From positions 48,632 to 54,276 of the forward strand of contig NZOA01000042.1 in the NCBI GenBank assembly GCA_002695115.1: a DNA stretch of 5,645 bases, in the 5' to 3' direction. Position 1 is the first letter of the stretch; every line of letters starts with the position of its first letter. A program made the translations under genes and the position numbers. The stretch is from Planctomycetota bacterium. GTDB lineage: Bacteria; Planctomycetota; UBA8108. Of the stretch, positions 1-5,645 are shown piece after piece. The notes under the pieces were generated by a model. It ran no database searches. It was not told the origin of the DNA and saw only the letters and a program-made list of their open reading frames with translations.

Positions 1-1457
1 AATTCCTTGAGCAATTCCTGTCGTTCGGCCCCGAGGTGACGTTCGGGATCTACATCCCCGAGAATGATCACATGGTATTTGAACAGCTCATCACGCTGAG
101 AAGGAAAGGCTCTCAGCGGCGGCACCCCGGTCGATGAGTCCTGGGTGAATTCGGGATCCGCCGAGAACAGGAAGACCTGCGTCTCCATGGTCTTGTCCCG
201 GATCAGGGCGTTCTTGAGGTAGCGATACTCCCATCGCGGCAGGTACTCGGCGTAGAGCACCTTGATCTTCTGGTCGAGTACGGTGAGGTTACGCGACATC
301 GAGTTGTTGTCGTAGAAGACCTCGCCACCCTGCTCCTCCACCTCCACGGTGGCTGTTATCTTGCCGGGCTTTCTCGGCTGGTAGAGGAACCGGAGCCCCT
401 GGCGCTTCCCGCCGCCTTCGAGAACAACGTACTTGGTGCTCTCGACAGCGGAATCGATCTTCAGATCCACCCTGACACGATCTCCCTCGAAGCCATCGGC
501 CACCAGCGAGACGTCGAAGGGGACATCGTCATCCACCAACACGACATCGTTGACGTCCACGTTGGTGAGCCGGATATCCTTTGGTTCATCCGGGTTCCCC
601 ACACCGACCGTGAATACCGGGATCTTGCGCTCACCAAGTCCCCGGGCGAACTCGCTCACCGAGATCGTGTCGGCGTTCTGCTGAAAATCGCTCAACAGGA
701 TCACTCCTGACACCTTCTCCCGCCGCTTACCGAAACCGAGCCCGAGAACTCCGGAAACCGAGTCCCTGAGCCCCTCGGCAACCCGGGTCTCCTGGACCCT
801 CGGATCGTCGCGGACCTTCGAATACGGCGGCAGCAGCTCGTCATCGCTCACCCCATCGTCTCCGGGTGCGCCAGCCTCGGCGGAAGCGTCCTGGTCCTCC
901 TGGAGCTTCGAAAATCCTCCCAGGCCATTGACGGAACCACCGAAGGTATAGACCGCGAGCTTTCCTTTTTTTCTCAGCTCCCTGATAAAGCCGAGCTTCT
1001 CATCCCGCACCAGCCTGCGCACCAGATCGTAACGCGTCATTCCCTCGACGATATCGGCCTGGGTCCTGAAAAGCCCGGCCAGGGACTTCGGGATTTCGCG
1101 CTCGGAGTACTTGTCCTTGATGTCCTGGCTGAGCGAATCGTCCACCAGCAGCACCAGCGTACTGTCCCTGCGCTCGTAGGTCGTCTTCTGCCGCACCGGC
1201 CTGGCCAGCATCAACAATGCCAGCGCCACCACCAGCAGCCTCAGGGCGCCGAGAGCCCATCTCCACCGCGGATTGCCGACCGGCTTCTCCCTCTTGTAGA
1301 AAAATCCTACAAAGGCGACCAGCAGGGGCAGGATGAGGAGAACTACCACCCAGGCCTCGGGCATCTCCAGCCAGCGGATCGTCTCCTCGGTCTCGGTCAC
1401 CAGGTCGGCCGCCCCACCCTGGCAGAGAAAGCTGGCTGGCAGGATTCCTGTCGACAT
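1..1457 (-). CDS. Membrane-anchored VWA protein with start of a GATase-like domain (3' end beyond window)
   Basis: The reading frame opens at ATG 1457-1455 and stays open to base 1, giving 485 visible residues; the C-terminus is missing. Seen in the translation: two hydrophobic segments (about residues 36-54 and 68-85) separated by a basic loop, then a VWA domain with an intact metal site (MIDAS) D106-x-S108-x-S110 in VDDSLS, T224 in the TRVAEGL stretch and D257 in ILLSDFQQN. A beta-sandwich-like region covers about 295-395. From about 397 a GATase1-like fold begins (KVLYAEYLPRWEYRYLKNAL, then VIILGDVDP near 463-471). Residues about 184-218 form an acidic, probably disordered insert inside the VWA domain. 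The basic loop between the two membrane segments suggests that the VWA domain is periplasmic. The start shares one base with the upstream stop (TGATG), so translation is probably coupled. Family: large VWA/GATase-like proteins beside MoxR clusters. The molecular function is unknown; binding of a partner or metal through the VWA domain is inferred. Members I recall are longer than this fragment, so a substantial C-terminal part is expected outside the window. Confidence 0.9.
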   Translation of the reverse strand, partial: MSTGILPASFLCQGGAADLVTETEETIRWLEMPEAWVVVLLILPLLVAFVGFFYKREKPVGNPRWRWALGALRLLVVALALLMLARPVRQKTTYERRDSTLVLLVDDSLSQDIKDKYSEREIPKSLAGLFRTQADIVEGMTRYDLVRRLVRDEKLGFIRELRKKGKLAVYTFGGSVNGLGGFSKLQEDQDASAEAGAPGDDGVSDDELLPPYSKVRDDPRVQETRVAEGLRDSVSGVLGLGFGKRREKVSGVILLSDFQQNADTISVSEFARGLGERKIPVFTVGVGNPDEPKDIRLTNVDVNDVVLVDDDVPFDVSLVADGFEGDRVRVDLKIDSAVESTKYVVLEGGGKRQGLRFLYQPRKPGKITATVEVEEQGGEVFYDNNSMSRNLTVLDQKIKVLYAEYLPRWEYRYLKNALIRDKTMETQVFLFSADPEFTQDSSTGVPPLRAFPSQRDELFKYHVIILGDVDPERHLGAERQELLKE

Positions 1458-3778
1458 CAGCCTGCCCTCCTGCCAAAGAACTGCGCCAGCGCGGTCTCCA
1501 GGAGCAGCAACGCTATGACGGCCGCCAGGCAGTACTTCCACAGCTCCAGGCCGCGCCGCTGCTCTTGCTGCTGCTGCCTGGCCTCGACCTCCTCGGAATA
1601 ATCCAGAAACTGGTCGGACTCGATGCTGAAGTGGGTCTCCATCTCGGAGGCGCCGATACCGCGAAGATCGCTCTCCTGCGTCGAGACATTGACGCTGAAA
1701 AACTCGGTCGTGCTCTTCGCCACGGCCCCCTCGCCCACGGCGCTATCAGTGCCGTGCCTGAGCTCCAGCCTGTAGAGCCCGGGGACTTCCGTCTGACCGT
1801 AGACCAGGGAGAACCTGCCGGAATCGTCCAGCTCGCGCATGGGTATTCGCACTGTGCGGCTGCCCGCAAAGCTCCTGCCGGGCAGGGGCGGAGCGTGGAG
1901 CATAACCTCGTAGGCAAAGCGGGAGCTGTCGTAGAAGCGCTGAAACTCCTCCCCGATCCCGAGGTTGTCGTTCAGCCTGCGAAATCCGACCAGGTAGGCG
2001 ATCGACTCGTAGAGGAAGACCACGTAGTCCTGCCAGGCGGGAAACTCGTTCCAGTCATCATCCGCGGACGAGGTGAACCACAAGACCCGCCCACGGCCGT
2101 AGGGGTTGTCGAATACGGCGGGGCTCCTGTCCAGATCGTTGTAGCGGCAGAAAACCCTGGCGCCCGATTCCTCAGCCCCGGTCGCCATGTTCAACTTCAT
2201 GAACCGGTAGAAGGGGACAAGGGCCCTATGCAACTCGGTTCGCTCCTTGTGCTGAGAGAAATAATCCGCCACCGGGTGAGAATTGTCGGAGAATTGCAGA
2301 TAAACGGGACTGAGGCTGTCGCCGCGCTCCTCAACAACCTCGAACGGCAAGAGCTTCCCCGGGCCGGGAGCGTGAAAGAGCCTGTTGTAGGTCTGTGGAT
2401 CGACGTTCGAACCCATGAAAACGACCAGGAAGCCGCCTTCGGCAACGTACCGCCGCAGGCTCGCGAGCTCCTGGGACGGCACCTCCGCCACGTTGGCCAG
2501 GACGACCATCGAAAACCTCTTCCACTCCACATCCCGAAGGAGGTCCGCCGTCATATTGACCGGCTGAAAGGGCGTGATGCGTCCCCCGAGGGCGGTCATG
2601 GCATCATCTCGCGGCTGCAAGGCCGTCTGCAGGTAGAACGTCTCACGCTCCAGGGGATCGACCGAGGGATCTCCATCCACCAGCAAGATCTCTATCTCAT
2701 CACGCACATCGACGGTAAAGAACCTCTTATTGTCAACCACGAGACCATCACTGCGTACCTCGGCAACGACCGTGTGATAACCGGATTCATCGAAACGGTA
2801 AGGAAGGCTGCGGGTGACCGCGCCGCCGGCGGGAATCCGCAGGATCTCGCCGGCCTGCGCCTCCCCTGGGTCGCCGCTCACGGGAGGATCGACCCGAACC
2901 GTAAAATCGAGTCCTTCGGCTTCCTTGTCGCCAAAGTTCCTCAAGGTAACCTGGATTTCGACAGTCACCCCCCTTGCGAAAAGATCCGGCTTCACCGAGA
3001 GACTGGTAATCGCCACGTTGGACCTGTTGCTCTCGGTGGAGGCGAGCTGGGAAAAGATAACGTCGTGACCGTCCTCGGCAAGTTCATCGAGGAGTTGCTT
3101 GATCTCGGGAGAGCGCGGCCCCTCCTTCCCCAGCCAGTCCTTGCGCTGGAGATCGCTCAACAGGACGATCCGGCACGGCTCGGGCTCGCCGCCATCGGCA
3201 CTGGACACGAACTGGTCGGCGAGTTCCTTGACCGAACGCAGCGAGGTCACCAGCCGCACCCCCCTGCTGGTGCTGCCCAATCGATCCAGGTCGGAATCCA
3301 GCAGGGCCCGGTTCGGACCGTTCATCTGGCTGCGCTCGAATACCACCCGGGGCTGGTGGTCAAGCGACATCACCGCCACATAATCATCGTCTTCGACATA
3401 GGATTCAACGACGTCCGAGATGGTCTGCTTCGCCCGATCCAGCAGGCTCGAAGCCCCTTCGACCCACTCCATGCTGTAGGAGGTATCGATGGCGAAGATC
3501 CAGTTTTTGCTGCCCTCGGAGGAAAAAGCGAGAGGGTTGGACCGCATGACAGGGCGAGAGGCTGCGAGGACGAGCAGGAGGACGATGAGGCAGCGGATCA
3601 GGAGCAGCAACAGGTTCTGTATCTGCAGGCGGCGACGGCTTTTCTTGAGCGCCTTGAGCAGGAACTCCATCGCCGCCCACTGGCGGCGGCGATAGCGCTG
3701 CCGGTTGATCAGGTAGATGAGGATCGGGACACCCACAAGGGCACCGAGCCAGAGCAGACTTGGATTAAAGAAACTCAC
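1457..3778 (-). CDS. BatA-type two-anchor membrane protein with VWA and GATase-like domains
   Basis: Complete, 773 residues. The N-terminus matches the BatA (aerotolerance regulator N-terminal) pattern: it begins MSFFNPSLLWLGALVGVPIL, has membrane segments at about 8-24 and 54-73, and carries a very basic loop between them (RQRYRRRQW, KKSRRR). A VWA domain follows, with D98-T-S100-Y-S102 in IFAIDTSYSM and D209 in IVLLSDLQ; the third metal-site position, normally Thr, appears to be V174. Residues about 253-358 look like a CARDB/Ig-like beta-sandwich. Residues about 362-600 look like a GATase1-like fold (IEILLVDGDPS, FSMVVLANV, YVAEGGFLVVFMGS, and GRGRVLWFTSSADDDWNEFP at 561-580). The C-terminal part has the SVNVSTQESDL signature, a Q-rich juxtamembrane stretch (EARQQQQEQRR) and a last membrane segment at about 747-766. 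The charge pattern puts the large middle part in the periplasm. The start is GTG, with AGGGAG nine bases upstream; the gene overlaps the DUF58 gene by four bases (GTGA). Role: probable membrane partner of the MoxR ATPase. Its enzymatic activity, if any, is unknown; I see no convincing amidotransferase Cys-His-Glu triad. Confidence 0.93.
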   Translation of the reverse strand: MSFFNPSLLWLGALVGVPILIYLINRQRYRRRQWAAMEFLLKALKKSRRRLQIQNLLLLLIRCLIVLLLVLAASRPVMRSNPLAFSSEGSKNWIFAIDTSYSMEWVEGASSLLDRAKQTISDVVESYVEDDDYVAVMSLDHQPRVVFERSQMNGPNRALLDSDLDRLGSTSRGVRLVTSLRSVKELADQFVSSADGGEPEPCRIVLLSDLQRKDWLGKEGPRSPEIKQLLDELAEDGHDVIFSQLASTESNRSNVAITSLSVKPDLFARGVTVEIQVTLRNFGDKEAEGLDFTVRVDPPVSGDPGEAQAGEILRIPAGGAVTRSLPYRFDESGYHTVVAEVRSDGLVVDNKRFFTVDVRDEIEILLVDGDPSVDPLERETFYLQTALQPRDDAMTALGGRITPFQPVNMTADLLRDVEWKRFSMVVLANVAEVPSQELASLRRYVAEGGFLVVFMGSNVDPQTYNRLFHAPGPGKLLPFEVVEERGDSLSPVYLQFSDNSHPVADYFSQHKERTELHRALVPFYRFMKLNMATGAEESGARVFCRYNDLDRSPAVFDNPYGRGRVLWFTSSADDDWNEFPAWQDYVVFLYESIAYLVGFRRLNDNLGIGEEFQRFYDSSRFAYEVMLHAPPLPGRSFAGSRTVRIPMRELDDSGRFSLVYGQTEVPGLYRLELRHGTDSAVGEGAVAKSTTEFFSVNVSTQESDLRGIGASEMETHFSIESDQFLDYSEEVEARQQQQEQRRGLELWKYCLAAVIALLLLETALAQFFGRRAG
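1466..1471 (-). promoter_or_regulatory. Ribosome binding site of the last VWA gene
   Basis: A full AGGAGG lies on the minus strand, eight bases upstream of the ATG at 1457. It lies inside the 3' end of the BatA-type gene. It fixes the ATG as the start, although this start overlaps the preceding TGA by one base. It is the strongest Shine-Dalgarno match among the three internal starts, so this gene may be translated independently as well as by coupling. Confidence 0.8.
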
Positions 3779-4680
3779 CGTCTCAAGCTCCCTGCGCGCT
3801 TGGCCAGATAGGTGGAGAGAGCTACATCGAGGGAATCGCAGGTGTCGATGGCGACGTAGTCAAAACGATTGTTTCGACAGACCCTCCGCAGTCTCCCGAG
3901 AAAATTTTCCAGTTCCTCGAGATACGCTTCTTTCAGGAGACGTGGATTCGCGAGGACATCATCGAGGCCCTCCATCCCCTCAAACATGGTCATGTTCTGG
4001 AACGGGAAGGTCCGCTCATCTTTATCGAGCAGGTGGAACAGGATGACCTCGTGATTGCAATAGCGCAGGTGCTTCAATCCCCGCTCGATATGTTCGATAT
4101 CATCGAGCATGTCGGAGATGATGACGATCAATCCCTTCCGGTTGATCCTGTCGGCGAACTCATGAAGGATGACCCCGAGATCGGTTTTTTCCTTCAGGCC
4201 CGGTTTTTCGACCACCTCGAGGAGGGTCTTGAGGTGGGAGCCTGTAGAGCGCGCGCCAACGAGATCGCGAACCTTGTCATCGAAGAGGGCCAGGCCGACC
4301 GCGTCCTGTTGGCGAAGAAGCAGGTAGGACAGGGAGGCGGCCACCATCACGCCGTAATCAAACTTGCTGACCCCGCCGGAGGAGTAGTTCATGGACTCCG
4401 AGGCGTCCAGCAGGATGTGGGTGTTGAGGTTGGTCTCCTCCTCGTACTGCTTGATGTAGAAACGATCGGAGCGGCCGAAGACCTTCCAGTCAATGTGACG
4501 GACATCATCTCCGGGGACATATTCCCTGTGCTCGGCAAACTCGATGCTGAAGCCGTGATACGGACTTCGATGCAGACCCGAGATGAAACCCTCCACGATC
4601 AGCCGGGCCTTGATCTCCAGCCTGGATATGCCGTTGAGGACCTTGGGATCGAGGTACTTGGAAGGCGATTCAGCAGCCAA
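3775..4680 (-). CDS. DUF58 family protein (VWA-like, cytosolic MoxR partner)
   Basis: Complete, 301 residues, close to the usual DUF58 length of about 290-310. The family signature is clear: EIKARLIVEGFISGLHRSP (22-40), then FAEHREYVPGDDVRHIDWKV (48-67), then GRSDRFYIKQYEEETN (69-84). A VWA-like metal site is complete: D92-A-S94-E-S96 in ILLDASESM, T166 in KTDLGVIL and D190 in IVIISDMLDD. I see no membrane segment or signal peptide, so the protein should be cytosolic, on the same side as the ATPase. Start: the codon is TTG (4680-4678). An in-frame TGA sits immediately upstream, and the conserved YLDPK(V)L stretch begins at residue 10, which leaves no room for a later start. AGGGG lies seven bases upstream. 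The gene overlaps the BatA-type gene by four bases (GTGA). The family is almost always encoded next to MoxR. It is thought to be a partner or substrate adaptor of the ATPase, but no reaction has been assigned. Confidence 0.95.
   Translation of the reverse strand: MAAESPSKYLDPKVLNGISRLEIKARLIVEGFISGLHRSPYHGFSIEFAEHREYVPGDDVRHIDWKVFGRSDRFYIKQYEEETNLNTHILLDASESMNYSSGGVSKFDYGVMVAASLSYLLLRQQDAVGLALFDDKVRDLVGARSTGSHLKTLLEVVEKPGLKEKTDLGVILHEFADRINRKGLIVIISDMLDDIEHIERGLKHLRYCNHEVILFHLLDKDERTFPFQNMTMFEGMEGLDDVLANPRLLKEAYLEELENFLGRLRRVCRNNRFDYVAIDTCDSLDVALSTYLAKRAGSLRR
3788..3793 (-). promoter_or_regulatory. Ribosome binding site of the BatA-type gene
   Basis: AGGGAG on the minus strand lies nine bases upstream of the GTG at 3778, inside the 3' end of the DUF58 gene. 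It supports GTG 3778 as the start. That start also gives the expected BatA N-terminus, in which a short polar stretch is followed directly by the first membrane segment. Confidence 0.65.
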
Positions 4681-4686
4681 TCATAT

Positions 4687-4692
4687 TCCCCT
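4687..4692 (-). promoter_or_regulatory. Ribosome binding site that decides the TTG start of the DUF58 gene
   Basis: The minus strand reads AGGGGA, with seven bases between AGGGG and the TTG at 4680. An ATG at 4684-4682 is closer to it (three bases), but it is out of frame and reads M-I-G-C before a stop. The spacing therefore favours TTG. TTG starts are usually weaker than ATG, so DUF58 translation may be held below that of its neighbours. Confidence 0.6.
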
Positions 4693-4730
4693 AATACTGC
4701 AATCCGATGAAATTAAAGCACTTAAGCGAG

Positions 4731-4755
4731 CAGGTGACTCGACCGGAGTGACCTG
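4731..4755 (-). repeat. Imperfect inverted repeat (hairpin) between the ATPase and DUF58 genes
   Basis: Plus-strand arms CAGGTGACTC and GAGTGACCTG flank a five-base loop GACCG. Nine of the ten arm positions pair; one position (the sixth from the outside) is mismatched. It lies in the only intergenic spacer of the operon, 17 bases after the ATPase stop codon. It has no immediate U-run on the minus-strand transcript, so it is not a classic intrinsic terminator. It could be an RNA-stability or processing element that separates ATPase expression from the downstream genes, or an operator for a dimeric regulator. Function is inferred only from position and symmetry. Confidence 0.5.
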
Positions 4756-4772
4756 CGGCCCCGGAAGGTCCA

Positions 4773-5645
4773 TCACCCGCTGGCAGCGGCACCGGCTTTC
4801 CCCGTATCGTGGACGGGAGTGTCCTCGATCAGGCGACCGATGATCGTCTCGGGACTGACCCCCTCGGCCTCCGCGCTGAAGTTAGTCAGGATCCTGTGGC
4901 GCAGCACCGGATAGGCGACAGCCTGTACATCTTCAGCCGAGACGTGGTTACGCCCGTAGAGAACGGATCTCGCCTTGGCCCCGAGGATCAGGTACTGAGA
5001 GGCTCTCGGGCCCGCGCCCCAGGCAAGCCAGTCCTTGATGTACTCGGGTGCCTCATCCTTGGTTATCCGGGTCGCCCGGGTAAGCCTGAGCACATAACGA
5101 ATCACCTCATCGGCGACCGGAACCCGCCGAACGATTTCCTGCAGCTGGATGATCTCCTCCCCGTTGAGAATTTCTTCGACTGCCGCTTCCTGGCCAACCG
5201 TCGTCCTCTTCATGATCTCGACCTCTTCTTCCTCGCTCGGGTAATCCACGAGAATATTGAACATGAAGCGATCAAGCTGGGCCTCGGGAAGGGGATAGGT
5301 CCCCTCCTGCTCAATCGGGTTCTGGGTCGCCAGGACAAAGAAGGGCTCATCAAGCTCGTGCTTCTTGCCCCCCGCGGTCACCTGGCGTTCCTGCATGGCC
5401 TCCAATAGGGCGGCCTGGGTCTTGGGGGGAGTCCTGTTGATCTCATCGGCGAGAATGACATTGGCGAAAATGGGACCCTGGAGAAACCTGAAGTTTCTCT
5501 CGCCCGTGCCCTTGTCCTCCTGGATCACCTCGGTGCCGGTGATATCCGAAGGCATGAGATCCGGTGTAAACTGGATCCTTGAAAAAGAGAGGGAGAGGCA
5601 ACGAGAGAGTGTGGAAATGATCAGCGTCTTGGCAAGCCCCGGAAC
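4773..5645 (-). CDS. moxR: MoxR-family AAA+ ATPase (5' end beyond window)
   Basis: Fragment of 290 residues without its start; about 40 N-terminal residues are probably missing compared with the usual 310-330. The frame is open from base 5645 and begins VPGLAKT, the second half of the MoxR Walker A motif. The ATG at 5555 is internal, since the family stretch [18 protein letters not shown] (23-40 of the fragment) spans it. Seen next: Walker B in VILADEINR (63-71), the MoxR stretch [17 protein letters not shown] (74-90), sensor 1 in [20 protein letters not shown] (105-124), the arginine-finger region LDRFMF (124-129) and sensor 2 in [10 protein letters not shown] (210-219), followed by the helical lid. 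All key ATPase residues that fall in the window are present. It is a cytosolic hexamer-forming ATPase by family knowledge, thought to remodel or activate VWA-domain partners, here the three proteins encoded downstream. It ends in TGA at 4775-4773. A 92-base spacer separates it from DUF58, unlike the tight overlaps further down. The symbol denotes the family, not proven orthology. Confidence 0.96.
   Translation of the reverse strand, partial: VPGLAKTLIISTLSRCLSLSFSRIQFTPDLMPSDITGTEVIQEDKGTGERNFRFLQGPIFANVILADEINRTPPKTQAALLEAMQERQVTAGGKKHELDEPFFVLATQNPIEQEGTYPLPEAQLDRFMFNILVDYPSEEEEVEIMKRTTVGQEAAVEEILNGEEIIQLQEIVRRVPVADEVIRYVLRLTRATRITKDEAPEYIKDWLAWGAGPRASQYLILGAKARSVLYGRNHVSAEDVQAVAYPVLRHRILTNFSAEAEGVSPETIIGRLIEDTPVHDTGKAGAAASG

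Larger units (their letters stand above)
4681..4773 (-). other. Possible 30-codon ORF bridging the ATPase stop and the DUF58 start
   Basis: An ATG at 4773-4771 overlaps the ATPase stop by one base (TGATG). It opens a 30-codon frame that ends in TGA at 4683-4681, the codon directly before the TTG of the DUF58 gene. The peptide begins [17 protein letters not shown] and has no domain, membrane segment or signal peptide that I recognise. It is in the same frame as DUF58. It might pass ribosomes from the ATPase gene to the DUF58 start by termination and re-initiation, be a vestige of a longer N-terminus, or be chance. Chance cannot be excluded at this length. I saw no strong dedicated ribosome binding site: the ATPase 3' end just upstream carries only a weak purine stretch. 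Confidence 0.3.

Noticed and set aside
1000..1476. Minus-strand 158-codon frame overlapping the start of the last gene
   Set aside because: It is a shifted frame of the last VWA gene. Its product is low-complexity Gly/Ala/Arg-rich with no domain, while the other frame gives membrane segments and a VWA metal site.
1565..3811. A 748-codon plus-strand open frame, long enough to look like a gene
   Set aside because: It is in exact register opposite the BatA-type gene, which has clear domains, start and ribosome binding site. The translation shows no recognisable domain, and the frame is explained by missing TTA/CTA/TCA codons in the sense gene.
4681..4683. Recoded TGA joining the 30-codon ORF to DUF58
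   Set aside because: TGA ends the ATPase, DUF58 and BatA-type genes at sensible places. DUF58 already has its usual length from the TTG, and I saw no selenocysteine-type element.
4690..4730. A promoter in the AT-rich spacer before DUF58
   Set aside because: The best -10-like element (TATTAG) has no -35-like partner at a fitting distance, and it would place the transcript start almost on the ribosome binding site. AT-richness alone is not enough.
4731..4755. Intrinsic terminator after the ATPase gene
   Set aside because: The inverted repeat has a mismatch and is not followed by a U-run on the minus-strand transcript. The downstream genes also belong to the same conserved cluster.
5553..5555. 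ATG as the start of the ATPase gene
   Set aside because: The frame continues upstream to the window edge and encodes VPGLAKT and the conserved stretch RIQFTPDL, so the true start lies outside the window.

Overview
The window holds one minus-strand operon read from the right edge to the left edge: a MoxR-family AAA+ ATPase (cut at its 5' end by the window edge), a cytosolic DUF58 protein, a 773-residue BatA-type membrane protein with a von Willebrand factor A (VWA) domain and a GATase-like fold, and a second two-anchor VWA protein that runs off the left edge. The organism is probably a Gram-negative bacterium with moderately high GC (about 60% by eye). The arrangement MoxR, DUF58, long BatA/VWA, VWA plus GATase-like recalls Planctomycetota, Verrucomicrobiota and related deep-branching groups. 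That placement rests on remembered gene order and protein style, not on a search.

Layout from upstream to downstream: the ATPase ends at 4773. A 92-base spacer (4681-4772) follows, and it is the only non-coding gap. It contains an imperfect hairpin (4731-4755) and an AT-rich stretch just before the DUF58 gene. The DUF58 gene (4680 to 3775) starts with TTG and overlaps the BatA-type gene by four bases (GTGA). The BatA-type gene (3778 to 1457) starts with GTG and overlaps the last gene by one base (TGATG). The last gene starts with ATG at 1457 and is still open at base 1. All three internal starts have a recognisable Shine-Dalgarno sequence. No gene-free stretch exceeds 300 bases. I see no tRNA, rRNA, CRISPR array, insertion sequence or terminator.

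How the genes may work together: MoxR ATPases are regarded as chaperone-like machines that act with VWA-domain partners encoded beside them. Here three such partners follow: one soluble (DUF58) and two anchored in the inner membrane. By the positive-inside rule the VWA and GATase-like domains of the membrane proteins should face the periplasm. The related Bacteroides bat (aerotolerance) operon is linked to oxygen or stress tolerance and envelope function, but the biochemical role of this operon type is unsettled.

I do not see a new kind of system. The cluster is a known, widespread but poorly understood type. The points most worth a look are the 92-base spacer (hairpin plus a 30-codon ORF that links the ATPase stop to the DUF58 start), the altered metal-site residue in the BatA-type VWA domain, the acidic insert in the last VWA domain, and the parallel architecture of the two membrane proteins.
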